DNA from: Paenibacillus sp. FSL M7-0420
Lineage (GTDB): Bacteria; Bacillota; Bacilli; Paenibacillales; Paenibacillaceae
NCBI RefSeq assembly: GCF_038002345.1
Contig: NZ_JBBOCJ010000001.1
Span: 2,790,001-2,854,000 of the forward strand
Direction of reading: 5' to 3'
Length of the DNA: 64,000 nucleotides
The notes beneath the pieces were generated by a model. It had not been told where the DNA came from. It saw only the letters and a list, made by a program, of their open reading frames with translations, and did no database searches. Made by a program: the position numbers and the translations under genes. Below, one piece after another: positions 51,775 to 60,005 of the stretch (position 1 is the first letter of the stretch; every line of letters starts with the position of its first letter).

Positions 51775-52428
51775 TTGAATAGATTGTTTCGTAAAATAGC
51801 CGCATTGGCCGCACCGGCAGCCGCAGCATTACTATTGTTCGCAGCCGTGGCGAGTGCTCACGTAACCGTAAGTCCAGCCCAGTCCAGTACGGGGGCCTGG
51901 GAGACGTATACGCTGAAAGTGCCGTCTGAAAAAGAAAGCGCCACCGTGCAGGTGGATCTGCGGATGCCGGCAGGCGCGGAATTCAAGCAATACGAAGCCA
52001 CTCCCGGCTGGGAGGTAACGGTTGAAGGGAATAAAGTGAGCTGGATTGCGAAGGACGGCGGCATCCAGGCCGGACAGTTTCAGCGCTTCTACTTCACAGC
52101 CAAGAACCCGGACTCCGCAGGCGATATTGCCTGGGATGCCTATCAGCATTATGCCGATGGCAGCCTGGTGCAATGGTCCGGCGAACCCGGCTCGGAATCC
52201 CCGCATTCCATCACGGCCATCGCTGAAGCCTCCGGCAGCGCCGACGGCGGCCACGGCCACGGTGCCGCAGACATGTCCGGCAGCGGCACCATGACCATGG
52301 ACGAGCACCAGGCCATTGTGGAGAAGGAAGGCACCGGCACCTCGCCGATGGTTTACATTACCCTCGGCATCTCGCTGGTCTCCTTCCTGCTGGCAGCGAT
52401 CGCTTTGCTTCGGGGGAAGCAGGAGTAG
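51775..52428 (+). CDS. YcnI-family copper-binding exported protein (DUF1775)
   Basis: A 217-residue exported protein anchored by a C-terminal membrane segment (MVYITLGISLVSFLLAAIALL). After the signal peptide the mature chain begins near AHVTVSPAQSS, whose His is the expected N-terminal copper ligand of YcnI; WISWIAKDGG-type and GDIAWDAYQHYADGSLVQWSG segments follow. Residues 160-185 are His/Gly/Met-rich (DGGHGHGAADMSGSGTMTM), a likely extra metal site. TTG start has GGAGAGA upstream. CopC/CopD-type partners are not visible here. Confidence 0.87.
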   Translation: MNRLFRKIAALAAPAAAALLLFAAVASAHVTVSPAQSSTGAWETYTLKVPSEKESATVQVDLRMPAGAEFKQYEATPGWEVTVEGNKVSWIAKDGGIQAGQFQRFYFTAKNPDSAGDIAWDAYQHYADGSLVQWSGEPGSESPHSITAIAEASGSADGGHGHGAADMSGSGTMTMDEHQAIVEKEGTGTSPMVYITLGISLVSFLLAAIALLRGKQE

Positions 52429-52449
52429 GTTGGAATGACTTGTATAGAG

Positions 52450-52492
52450 AGAACCCCGCAGCAGATGTGAATTCTATCTGCTGCGGGGTTCT
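52450..52492 (+). terminator. strong hairpin terminator after YcnI gene
   Basis: A perfect 17-bp inverted repeat (AGAACCCCGCAGCAGAT with its complement) around a 9-base loop, followed by TTGTGG. The T tract is weak but the stem is very stable. Confidence 0.75.
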
Positions 52493-52566
52493 TTGTGGTT
52501 GGTATATCCATTGTGCCAAATTATACTGCTGAAGCCGCGGCTCCTTATCCGTTAAGCAACATGAGG

Positions 52567-52705
52567 CTAAGTGGAAAAACAGCACTTATTATCGCCGAAA
52601 TCTCAACAAACAGGCCAACAGTTGGATAAATGCTGCTTAATTTTGCCGAAAGTCGATAATATGCAAATTAGACCAGAATTAAGTGCTGTTTATCCAATTG
52701 CTGTC
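52567..52705. repeat. tandem and inverted repeat block, 51-bp period
   Basis: In the 678-bp gap between the YcnI and immunity genes. GTGGAAAAACAGCACTTATTA with ATCGCCGAAA recurs 51 bp later in diverged form (TTGGATAAATGCTGCTTAATT with TTGCCGAAA), and an inverted copy ends the block (AATTAAGTGCTG, TTTATCCAA). The first unit is a hairpin: arms TAAGTG and CACTTA around GAAAAACAG, the same loop as in the array at 11594. The open frame through it (52571-52855) is not credible. Beyond it, up to 53106, only a very small ORF is seen. Confidence 0.65.
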
Positions 52706-52920
52706 GGTGTTGTGGTGGAGAAAGAGGGAATAAGTGTTGGAAATCCAATTGTTATTTGGAGGGTAAATGAAGCCACCAGCTGTGAATGTATAGAGGAGTT
52801 AACACTATACCCATTACCAGCACCTTTTATTATAATTGCAGATAACGGAGTCTAAGACCCGAAAATACTTACCCTAAGTAAGTTATCTTTCAGAAATATT
52901 TCCAATAAGGGAGCGCATTT

Positions 52921-52977
52921 ATGTTTGATGACATTGGTTTTTCACCGGGTATCATTACTTATAATGAACGTTGTTAG
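52921..52977 (+). CDS. 18-residue small ORF with good ribosome site
   Basis: ATG 52921 lies 7 bases after AAGGGAG and encodes M-F-D-D-I-G-F-S-P-G-I-I-T-Y-N-E-R-C before TAG. I do not recognise it. It may be a small peptide or the start of a gene whose rest has been lost; it lies upstream of the orphan immunity gene. Confidence 0.3.
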   Translation: MFDDIGFSPGIITYNERC

Positions 52978-53106
52978 AAAAGCGTTGTACAGAAGCAGGT
53001 ATGCTACATGCTCTAGTTCAGGAATGCTCTGTATATGTTAGGGATATTCTAAGCCGCTAAATGTGTTTATTTAATTGAAATGCACCCTAAAAGGAGGCCC
53101 CCAAAA

Positions 53107-53334
53107 ATGTCCCTATCCCGACAACAACTAATCGAACTCGTAACCAAGATCGTGAACGCCGAAGGAACAGAGGCGGAGTTGGATCAATCTCTCGAGACTG
53201 TTATGAGCAACGTGCCTCATCCCGGTGTGAGCGACCTCATCTTCTGGAATGAGCCGGAGCTGACACCGGAGGAGATTGTTGATGCTGCGCTGGGTTATCA
53301 GCCGATTGTGCTGCCACCCCCAATGGAGAACTAG
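53107..53334 (+). CDS. orphan colicin E-type immunity protein homologue
   Basis: A 75-residue acidic protein that matches the layout of colicin DNase immunity proteins (Im2/Im7/Im9 family): LSRQQLIELVTKIVNAEGTEAELDQ, then the inhibitory motif HPGVSDLIFWNEPELTPEEIVDAAL, comparable to HPDGSDLIYYP...SPEGIV in the enterobacterial proteins. Such proteins bind and block HNH nuclease toxins. No toxin gene is beside it. ATG 53107 follows AAAGGAGG; the frame from 53080 overlaps the ribosome site. Confidence 0.78.
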   Translation: MSLSRQQLIELVTKIVNAEGTEAELDQSLETVMSNVPHPGVSDLIFWNEPELTPEEIVDAALGYQPIVLPPPMEN

Positions 53335-53487
53335 CTCTGAACTGCCTTGCGATTACAGATCGTGAGGTTTTTTCATTTACAGCCAACTAATCCCCAATTT
53401 CGTCAAGTGTGAAAATGGTGCGCTAATTGCTGACAAAATTCCCGCATAATCAACCATTTTCTCTCACGGAACGGGCGAAACCTGCTC

Positions 53488-53506
53488 TATAATGGAAGCG
53501 TTACCA
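53488..53506 (+). promoter_or_regulatory. -10 box with overlapping cre-like site for GH74 gene
   Basis: TATAAT at 53488-53493 is directly followed by TGGAAGCGTTACCA (53493-53506), 12 of 14 matches to the CcpA consensus. No good -35 box was found at the expected distance. Confidence 0.5.
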
Positions 53507-53531
53507 AAGAATGCTTGGGGAGGTAAGGATC

Positions 53532-56500
53532 ATGAGTCGAAAACGTGTCCGAAGACTAGGAACACTCGTCCTGCTGGCAGCGATGTCAGGCTCTTTGTTT
53601 AACGTTTCTCCCGCAGTAACCCATGCCGCAGCCAGCGAAGAGTATAGCTGGAACAGTGTCGCTACTGGTGCGGGCGGCGGTTTTGTGCCGGGGATTATTT
53701 TCAACCAGAGTGAACCGAATCTGATCTACGCGCGGACAGATATTGGCGGGGCTTACCGCTGGAACGAGGCGGACGGGAGCTGGATTCCGCTGACTGACAC
53801 GGTCGGCTGGGCAGATTGGAACAAGAACGGCGTAGACGCGCTGGCTACCGACCCGGTTGATCCGGACAAGGTGTATATGGCAACCGGGACGTACACGAAT
53901 TCCTGGGACGGCAATGGTCAAATTATGCGTTCCAGCGACCGTGGGGATACCTGGCAATCTACGCCGCTACCGTTCAAGGTTGGCGGCAATATGCCTGGAC
54001 GTTCAGCCGGGGAACGGCTGGTCATTGACCCGAATAAGAACAGCATCCTGTTCTTCGGGGCGCGGAGCGGCAACGGCCTGTGGAAGAGCGTGGATTCCGG
54101 GGTAACCTGGTCCAAGGTCACCTCTTTTACGAACGTAGGGACGTACGTCCAGGATCCGGGAAATGAGTATCAGAGTGATATCGTGGGCTTGTCCTGGATT
54201 ACTTTTGATAAAAGCACGGGCTCTGCCGGACAAGCTACCCAGACGATCTATGTCGGAGTCGCGGATACCGCCAAAAGTGTGTTCCGCAGCACAGATGGAG
54301 GTGCAACCTGGTCAGCGCTGCCGGGACAGCCGGTAGGCCTGCTTCCGCATCATGGGGAGCTGTCGGCAACCGGCGAACTGTATATTACCTATAGTGACGG
54401 GGTCGGGCCGTATGACGGACGCAAAGGCGAAGTCTGGAAATTTAACACAACCAGCGGCGTCTGGAAAAACATCAGCCCGACTACAGGAGCCGACAACTTC
54501 TACGGCTTCGGGGGGCTTGCGCTGGATGCCCAGCATCCGAATACGCTTATGGTCGCCAGCCTCAATGCCTGGTGGCCGGACGAGGTGATCTTCCGCAGCA
54601 AGGACGGCGGGGAGACCTGGAGCCGGATCTGGGATTGGGGCTTTTATCCGGAGCGCAACTATAAGTTCGAGATGGACATCACGGCGGCCCCTTGGCTTGA
54701 TCATGGACTCTCATCGACATCACTTGATCCTGCGCCTAAGCTGGGCTGGATGATGGGCGATCTTGAGATTGACCCGTTCAACTCGGACCGGATGATGTAT
54801 GGCACCGGCGCTACGATCTACGGTACGAATAACTTGGGAGCCTGGGACACCGGCGGCAAGGTTAAGATATCCGTGATGGCCAAAGGGGTAGAAGAGACCG
54901 CAGTGCTGGGGCTGATCAGCCCGCCAGCGGGTGCCCACCTGATTACCGCGCTCGGCGATGTGTCCGGCTTCCGGTATGAGGATGTAACTGCGGTACCGAT
55001 GAAGTTCCAGACCAGCCCTTCCTGGGCCAGCACGAACAGTATCGATTATGCGGAGCTGGACCCGGCCTATGTTGTCCGTGTCGGCGGTGTGGACAAAGAG
55101 AAATATCCGAATGGTAAGTCGATTGGGATCTCGAATGACAACGGCAAGAACTGGTACATGCCGAATGCAGAACCCTCCAAAGGAGGCAGTACAACGGTAG
55201 GGCAGGGCCAGGTTGCTGTATCTGCCAGTGGGAATGCGCTGCTGTGGAGCACCTTGGATATCGGGGTCTTTTACTCCAAGTCAGGCGGCAACTCCTGGAC
55301 GGCGAGCAGCGGAATTCCTGCCGGAGCGAAGATAGCATCCGACCGGGTGAATCCGAATAAATTCTATGGCTTCTATGAGGGCAAGCTCTATGTCAGTACA
55401 GATAGCGGAGCCACCTTCACAGCTACGGCTGCGACCGGCTTGCCTGCCAATAACGTAAACGGGCTGCAACCGAGCCAGGCGCAAGTGAGCCTGAAGGCCA
55501 TGCCGGGCGTGGAAGGCGATATCTGGTTTGCCGGAGGACACCCGCTGGATAAGTACGGCATCTGGCATTCTACCAACTCAGGTGCCAGCTTCACGAAGCT
55601 GAGCAATGTGGAAGAAGCGGACCTGATCGGGTTCGGTAAGGCCGCACCGGGTGAGAATTACATGGCACTCTATACGGTAGCCCAGATTGATGGCGTTAGA
55701 GGAGTCTTCCGTTCGGATGACGCCGGAGCCAGCTGGGTGCGGATTAATGATGATAATCATCAGTATGCCAGAATTAATATGGCGATTACAGGCGATCCGC
55801 GGATATATGGACGCGTCTATCTCGGGACCAACGGACGCGGGACCTTATATGCTGATCCGGTGAATCCTCCGGCAGCAGGCTCCGTTATCACACCGGTCAC
55901 GGCCAGCTTCGATAAGAAGACAGCGAATCAGAACGACATCGAAGTGACGATGACCTTGAACGGGAATACCTTGGATTCCATTACCAATGGTGCTTCTGTA
56001 TTATCCGCTGGAACGGATTATACGGTGAGTGGTTCCACAGTGACGATCCATAAGGCTTATCTGGCGGCACAGGCTGTGGGAACAACCACCCTAAGCTTCC
56101 ATTTCAGTGCCGGAGCGGAGAAGACCTTAACGGTTACGGTGGCGGATACGACCACAACGGCTAATGATTCAACCATCACACCGGTCACGGCCAGCTTCGA
56201 CAAGAAGACAGGGAACCAGAGCGACATCGAAGTAGCGATGACCTTGAACGGGAATACTTTAGCCTCTATTAAAAATGGTTCGGCGGCGTTAACCGCCGGA
56301 ACGGATTATACGTTGAGCGGATCGGCTGTGACGATCCACAAAGCTTATCTGGCGGCACAGCCGTTGGGGACAACCACGCTGAGCTTCCAATTCAGCGCCG
56401 GAGCTTCGAAGACGCTGACAGTTACAATAGCCGATACAACTGCACCGGTGAATGGCGGTCTGAAGGTCCAGATGTTCAACAGCAGCACGGCCGCTGCTGT

Positions 56501-56909
56501 CAATGCCCTCAGCCCGCGGATCAAGCTGGTGAATACCGGGACGGCTGCGCTATCCCTCGCCGATGTGAAGCTCAGATATTATTACACCAGTGACGGCGAG
56601 CAGGCTCAGAATTTCTTCTGTGACTGGTCCCAGGCAGGGAGCGCCAATGTGACAGGGACGTTCGTGAAGCTTCCGGCACCCTTGAGCGGAGCGGATCATT
56701 ATCTGGAGCTGGGCTTCACAGCTGCAGCAGGCACGCTTGCTCCGGGAGCCAGTATCGATATCCAGATGCGGGCGTCCAAGGTAGACTGGACCAATTATAA
56801 CCAGTCCGATGACTATTCCTTCAATTCTACAGGCACAGCTCCTGCGGATTGGGCCAAGCTTCCGGCCTATATCTCCGGCAGTCTGGTATGGGGCAATGAG
56901 CCCTTGTAA
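53532..56909 (+). CDS. secreted GH74 xyloglucanase with two X2 modules and CBM3
   Basis: A 1125-residue secreted enzyme. The signal peptide ends near residue 37 (VTHAAA). Residues about 40-770 are the GH74 tandem seven-bladed propellers with repeated Asp-box-like strands (RSSDRGDTW, FRSTDGGATW, FRSKDGGETW), the family-typical ARTDIGGAYRW near residue 66 and MMGDLEIDPFNSDRMMYGTG in the centre, where the catalytic acidic residues of GH74 lie. Two X2 (CBM_X2-type) modules follow at about 784-870 and 880-966, then a CBM3 at 973-1125. It should cleave xyloglucan while bound to cellulose. ATG 53532 has GGGGAGGTAAGG upstream. Confidence 0.92.
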   Translation: MSRKRVRRLGTLVLLAAMSGSLFNVSPAVTHAAASEEYSWNSVATGAGGGFVPGIIFNQSEPNLIYARTDIGGAYRWNEADGSWIPLTDTVGWADWNKNGVDALATDPVDPDKVYMATGTYTNSWDGNGQIMRSSDRGDTWQSTPLPFKVGGNMPGRSAGERLVIDPNKNSILFFGARSGNGLWKSVDSGVTWSKVTSFTNVGTYVQDPGNEYQSDIVGLSWITFDKSTGSAGQATQTIYVGVADTAKSVFRSTDGGATWSALPGQPVGLLPHHGELSATGELYITYSDGVGPYDGRKGEVWKFNTTSGVWKNISPTTGADNFYGFGGLALDAQHPNTLMVASLNAWWPDEVIFRSKDGGETWSRIWDWGFYPERNYKFEMDITAAPWLDHGLSSTSLDPAPKLGWMMGDLEIDPFNSDRMMYGTGATIYGTNNLGAWDTGGKVKISVMAKGVEETAVLGLISPPAGAHLITALGDVSGFRYEDVTAVPMKFQTSPSWASTNSIDYAELDPAYVVRVGGVDKEKYPNGKSIGISNDNGKNWYMPNAEPSKGGSTTVGQGQVAVSASGNALLWSTLDIGVFYSKSGGNSWTASSGIPAGAKIASDRVNPNKFYGFYEGKLYVSTDSGATFTATAATGLPANNVNGLQPSQAQVSLKAMPGVEGDIWFAGGHPLDKYGIWHSTNSGASFTKLSNVEEADLIGFGKAAPGENYMALYTVAQIDGVRGVFRSDDAGASWVRINDDNHQYARINMAITGDPRIYGRVYLGTNGRGTLYADPVNPPAAGSVITPVTASFDKKTANQNDIEVTMTLNGNTLDSITNGASVLSAGTDYTVSGSTVTIHKAYLAAQAVGTTTLSFHFSAGAEKTLTVTVADTTTTANDSTITPVTASFDKKTGNQSDIEVAMTLNGNTLASIKNGSAALTAGTDYTLSGSAVTIHKAYLAAQPLGTTTLSFQFSAGASKTLTVTIADTTAPVNGGLKVQMFNSSTAAAVNALSPRIKLVNTGTAALSLADVKLRYYYTSDGEQAQNFFCDWSQAGSANVTGTFVKLPAPLSGADHYLELGFTAAAGTLAPGASIDIQMRASKVDWTNYNQSDDYSFNSTGTAPADWAKLPAYISGSLVWGNEPL

Positions 56910-56951
56910 GCTGTAATTCATATCCGGGCAGTTTCCGGCAGCAGCAGAATC

Positions 56952-56992
56952 ACCGGTTGCACATGATGAAATTCATGGGCAGCCGGTTTTTG
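56952..56992 (+). terminator. terminator after GH74 gene
   Basis: ACCGGTTGC pairs with GCAGCCGGT (one mismatch), with an inner ATGA-type pairing, followed by TTTTTG. Confidence 0.65.
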
Positions 56993-57086
56993 ATATGTCA
57001 GGATGTAATAAATTGCATACCAAGGGAACCTTCTACCGCCAGCGGACCAATATAGAGTGTAAGCAAGATAGAGAGGGGAGAGGAAG

Positions 57087-57680
57087 ATGACAGAAGAAGA
57101 GCTTGGGGAATGTCTGCAAAGGCTGGAACAAGGAGATAAAGAGGCCTTCACCTTACTACATAACACCATTAGGCAGCAGGTGTACGGAACCGTCAGTCTG
57201 CTGGTGAACCGGCAGGCTGATGTGGCTGATGTAGTCAATGAAATCTACATCGAGCTATTCCGCTGCTTGCCGCAGTATGACGGCAAACGGCCTTTCGGAG
57301 CCTGGCTGAACGGTATGATCGTCAGGCAATGCAGCAACTGGAACCGCAAAAGCTGGCGCAGGCTGCGGCTCATGAACCGCAGCCGGGAGCATGCATCTGA
57401 GAGTCTGTATCCGGGGGCGGACGCGCAGCTTCTGGTCCAGGAACAGCAGGGAGAGCTGATGCAGCTGGTCAGCGGACTGCCGCCTAAGCTCCGCAGCGTA
57501 ATTGTCCTGCGTTACTATGGGGAGTGCAGCTATGATGAGATTGCCTCAGCCTTGGGCATACCGCTGGGGACAGCTAAGTCCAGGCATCATAAAGCGCTGC
57601 GTAAGCTGCGGCAGCATTCGGCATTTACAGCGGACGATGAGATGAAGGAGGAATGGACATGTCTGTCGAGAGTCAACTGA
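57087..57680 (+). CDS. RNA polymerase sigma factor, ECF type
   Basis: A 197-residue group 4 sigma factor. Region 2 shows DKEAFTLLHNTIRQQVYGTVSLLVNRQADVADVVNEIYIELFRCLPQYDGKRPFGAWL, and region 4 shows LPPKLRSVIVLRYYGECSYDEIASALGIPLGTAKSRHHKALRKLRQ. ATG follows GGGGAGAGGA. It overlaps the downstream membrane protein by 22 bp, the usual sigma/anti-sigma order. Target promoters are not identifiable. Confidence 0.9.
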   Translation: MTEEELGECLQRLEQGDKEAFTLLHNTIRQQVYGTVSLLVNRQADVADVVNEIYIELFRCLPQYDGKRPFGAWLNGMIVRQCSNWNRKSWRRLRLMNRSREHASESLYPGADAQLLVQEQQGELMQLVSGLPPKLRSVIVLRYYGECSYDEIASALGIPLGTAKSRHHKALRKLRQHSAFTADDEMKEEWTCLSRVN

Positions 57681-58645
57681 AGCAGGAGTTCAACAGGTAT
57701 AAACAACATACAACGATGCCGGAGCCGCTGGAGCAGCGGTTAGCGGCGGGCTTTGAGCAATTTCATCAGCCGCAGCAAAGGGGAAATAACGGTCGGCCGG
57801 TACGTGTACGCGGGACAGCGAGGATCGCCCTGGTACTCTGCGGACTGATGCTCTTCGGAGGTGTGGTCTATGGCGCGGAGCGGTTGTGGAAGGTTACTTA
57901 TGGTGCAACCGGACTGGAAGTGAACATTCAACAGGACGCTAATGAGTCTGCAGCCTTTGCCAGCCAGACCCGGCGGGTGATTGCAGACATTCAGTCTCAG
58001 CTGGCCGTAAATGAATCGGCTATGCTGTTAATTGCCAGGACAAACGGAATGAAAGAGCTCCGTATGATTAACCGTCCGCAGATATTCAAGGATATCGAGA
58101 TCTGGAGGAAGGCTATAGAGCCTGTCGCTGGTAAGCTGAGCGTGCCGGGCAGATTGCCGGAAGGATATCATTTTGCCGAAGGAAGATCCGACAGTACGGT
58201 GGGCATTACCGATGACTCCTGGGTTAAAAAATACACCAATGTTCTAACCAAACGGCTGAAGCCCGGTGAGCATTATGCCTGGATTAAGAGCTTCAATGTA
58301 CCCAACCAGCTGGCTGGGACGGTAAGTCCTGAGCTGGTATATCAAGGTCCTAAGGGCGAGAATGATTTCATCTCCGTTACCTATTCCCCGCTTACACCGT
58401 GGGCACAGCTAACATCTGATGTTTGGACGGATACAAAGGTTGAGCATCTGAAGGTAAATTCTGAGGAAGCCCTGTATGTGGAGGATCACCAGGCCTATGA
58501 GTATAACAGCAATGGCTATTATGCTTACATCCGCTGGATTGAGGTGCGGGAGAACGAGGAGAGAAATATAATGCATGAGGTAGGGACCGGATCGCCTGAA
58601 GTCACCAGAGAGATGCTGCTAAAAGTGGCGGAAGGCCTGCGTTAA
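57659..58645 (+). CDS. putative anti-sigma factor, single-pass membrane protein
   Basis: A 328-residue protein: a cytoplasmic N-terminal ~55 residues (VESQLKQEFNRYKQHTTMPEPLEQRL), one membrane segment (IALVLCGLMLFGGVVYG, about 56-73) and a large external domain ending in EVTREMLLKVAEGL. There is no zinc-binding HxxxCxxC motif, but size, topology and translational coupling with the sigma factor gene argue for an anti-sigma role, with a DUF4367-like outer part. ATG 57659 is 7 bases after AAGGAGG; ATG 57653 is too close. Confidence 0.7.
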   Translation: MSVESQLKQEFNRYKQHTTMPEPLEQRLAAGFEQFHQPQQRGNNGRPVRVRGTARIALVLCGLMLFGGVVYGAERLWKVTYGATGLEVNIQQDANESAAFASQTRRVIADIQSQLAVNESAMLLIARTNGMKELRMINRPQIFKDIEIWRKAIEPVAGKLSVPGRLPEGYHFAEGRSDSTVGITDDSWVKKYTNVLTKRLKPGEHYAWIKSFNVPNQLAGTVSPELVYQGPKGENDFISVTYSPLTPWAQLTSDVWTDTKVEHLKVNSEEALYVEDHQAYEYNSNGYYAYIRWIEVRENEERNIMHEVGTGSPEVTREMLLKVAEGLR

Positions 58646-58675
58646 CCTAGAGCGGCGGTAAGACCGTGCAGACAC

Positions 58676-58723
58676 ATATAAACCTCTATCGTTGATCAGT
58701 ACATCAACAATAGAGGTTTATAT
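58676..58723. terminator. long near-perfect hairpin after anti-sigma gene
   Basis: ATATAAACCTCTAT and GTTGAT pair with ATCAAC and ATAGAGGTTTATAT, one internal mismatch, around the loop CAGTAC. There is no clear T run, so it may act as a bidirectional terminator or mRNA end-protecting hairpin. Confidence 0.55.
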
Positions 58724-58759
58724 TGTTACCACTATACCCATGTTAGTCTCAGACTCCTT

Positions 58760-58917
58760 ATCCTATCCTTTGTACTCAGCCGGGTAGAAATGGTCCGAGG
58801 TGGCAGTATATTTGCCTATCCTGCACATTCAAACTGCTCTCAACTGATCCGCTTACCACGATAGGATGGGATTGTGAAGCCTGTGAGCTTTAAGAAGCTC
58901 ATACCGTTTCGTGCAGG
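58760..58917 (+). ncRNA. possible structured RNA region (tentative)
   Basis: The gene-free gap 58724-59218 has several pairings: ATCCTATC (58760) with GATAGGAT (58860), CCTGCAC (58820) with GTGCAGG (58911), and a local hairpin GTGAGCTT-TAAG-AAGCTCAT (58883-58902). The first two interlock in a pseudoknot-like order. No promoter or terminator was pinned down and no known RNA family was recognised. An AAGGAGG near 58965 is not followed by a start codon. Confidence 0.2.
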
Positions 58918-59196
58918 GACTCACTTCAGGCGGGAATGCCAGGATCAAAGATATAGTCTCAGTCACAAGGAGGAGCGCTGCTTAAGATTAGCTGCCAGAG
59001 ATTCTGCCCTGGCTTATGTTCTTCCTGCAGTGTCTGTTTCCTTGAGCTGATACCTGAATTATACCGTCCGTGCGGGGAATAGTAAAAAGCTGAAATTTTT
59101 TAATTTGTACTCCCAACTTGGAAAAAGGTATTGTAAGCGCTATTATTCTGCGTTTTCCTTAGAATCTGCCGAATTCAAATCCCACTGCCTTTGCTG

Positions 59197-59202
59197 TATA
59201 AT
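59197..59202 (+). promoter_or_regulatory. -10 box before unknown gene
   Basis: TATAAT lies 17 bp before the chosen start codon, with a weak -35 candidate TTCAAA about 17 bp upstream. It supports the short start at 59219, because a start at 59105 would lie before the promoter. Confidence 0.5.
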
Positions 59203-59218
59203 GAAAAGGATGGTTTCA

Positions 59219-59890
59219 ATGCTGCGCAGACTCCGGCAGCTTTGCCTGGAGGGAAAGGATACGGAAATGAGCTTGTATGGGGTGAAGCTTGAGGAACTCG
59301 GCAGCGGGCTGCTGAAGTCCTTTTTGGAGGATAATTATATATGTGCAGGTTATCCCGGTACGGGTGATCTGGAGAAGCATAGCAGAGAAGAGATCAGCAG
59401 CAAGTTAGCTGCCGCCGGCTATCGCGGGAGGGAACTGGAGGGGGCAACACATACCTTAGACATCTTCGTCAATGCGATGCAGGATGGGGATTACGTGCTG
59501 ATCGCCGATGAAGAGTGGGTATATCTCGGGGATCTTGGCGATTACTTCTATGATACCCGGCACAGCGGCCCAGAGGATAGTACAGCCCACCGGCGCGGTG
59601 TCACCTGGCTGAAGAGTCTGCCCCTCGCAGCGGTTAATCCGGCTGTAACAGAGCTGCTTGCTTCTGAGAGCAGAATAACTGCCTATTCAGGAGTGCTGCC
59701 CGCAGCCCGAATGGATCTGTGGCTTGGGAATCAGGCAGGGGATGGCGGGAGTAACGCCGGGGCCTGTTCCGTTCAGGTGGATGAAGCTACAGTAGCGCAC
59801 GCGCTGGCTGTTCTGAAGGCGGCCCTGCACAGCACAGATGTGGAGCGGCAGGAGCGTGCGGCTGTGGCGATTTTGCAGTATGCCCGGTGA
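59219..59890 (+). CDS. unknown protein, restriction-type N-domain-like core
   Basis: A 223-residue soluble protein. The central GDYVLIADEEWVYLGDLGDYFYDTRHSG ... AHRRGVTWL block resembles the small beta domain found at the N-terminus of Mrr-like restriction proteins, which reads nucleic acid or nucleotide ligands, but no nuclease motif is present. The ending TVAHALAVLKAALHSTDVERQERAAVAILQYAR is helical. ATG 59219 follows AAAAGGA by 8 bases and lies just downstream of a TATAAT; the frame stays open upstream to 59105. Function unknown. Confidence 0.6.
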   Translation: MLRRLRQLCLEGKDTEMSLYGVKLEELGSGLLKSFLEDNYICAGYPGTGDLEKHSREEISSKLAAAGYRGRELEGATHTLDIFVNAMQDGDYVLIADEEWVYLGDLGDYFYDTRHSGPEDSTAHRRGVTWLKSLPLAAVNPAVTELLASESRITAYSGVLPAARMDLWLGNQAGDGGSNAGACSVQVDEATVAHALAVLKAALHSTDVERQERAAVAILQYAR

Positions 59891-59927
59891 GCTTGGGAGG
59901 AAGAATACGGCAGAATGATATGAAGAA

Positions 59928-59963
59928 GGGTCTTTCGGTGTATTAGCCGGAAGACCCTTTTTT
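59928..59963 (+). terminator. terminator after unknown gene
   Basis: GGGTCTTTCGG pairs with CCGGAAGACCC (one wobble) around TGTATTAG, followed by six T. Confidence 0.85.
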
Positions 59964-60005
59964 AAATATTGAAATTTATATGCTTCCCGCTTAAACAGTG
60001 GAGAG

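Noticed and set aside
52571..52855. 94-residue ORF
   Set aside because: It begins inside the repeat block, has no ribosome site and resembles no protein; its first half is repeat sequence.
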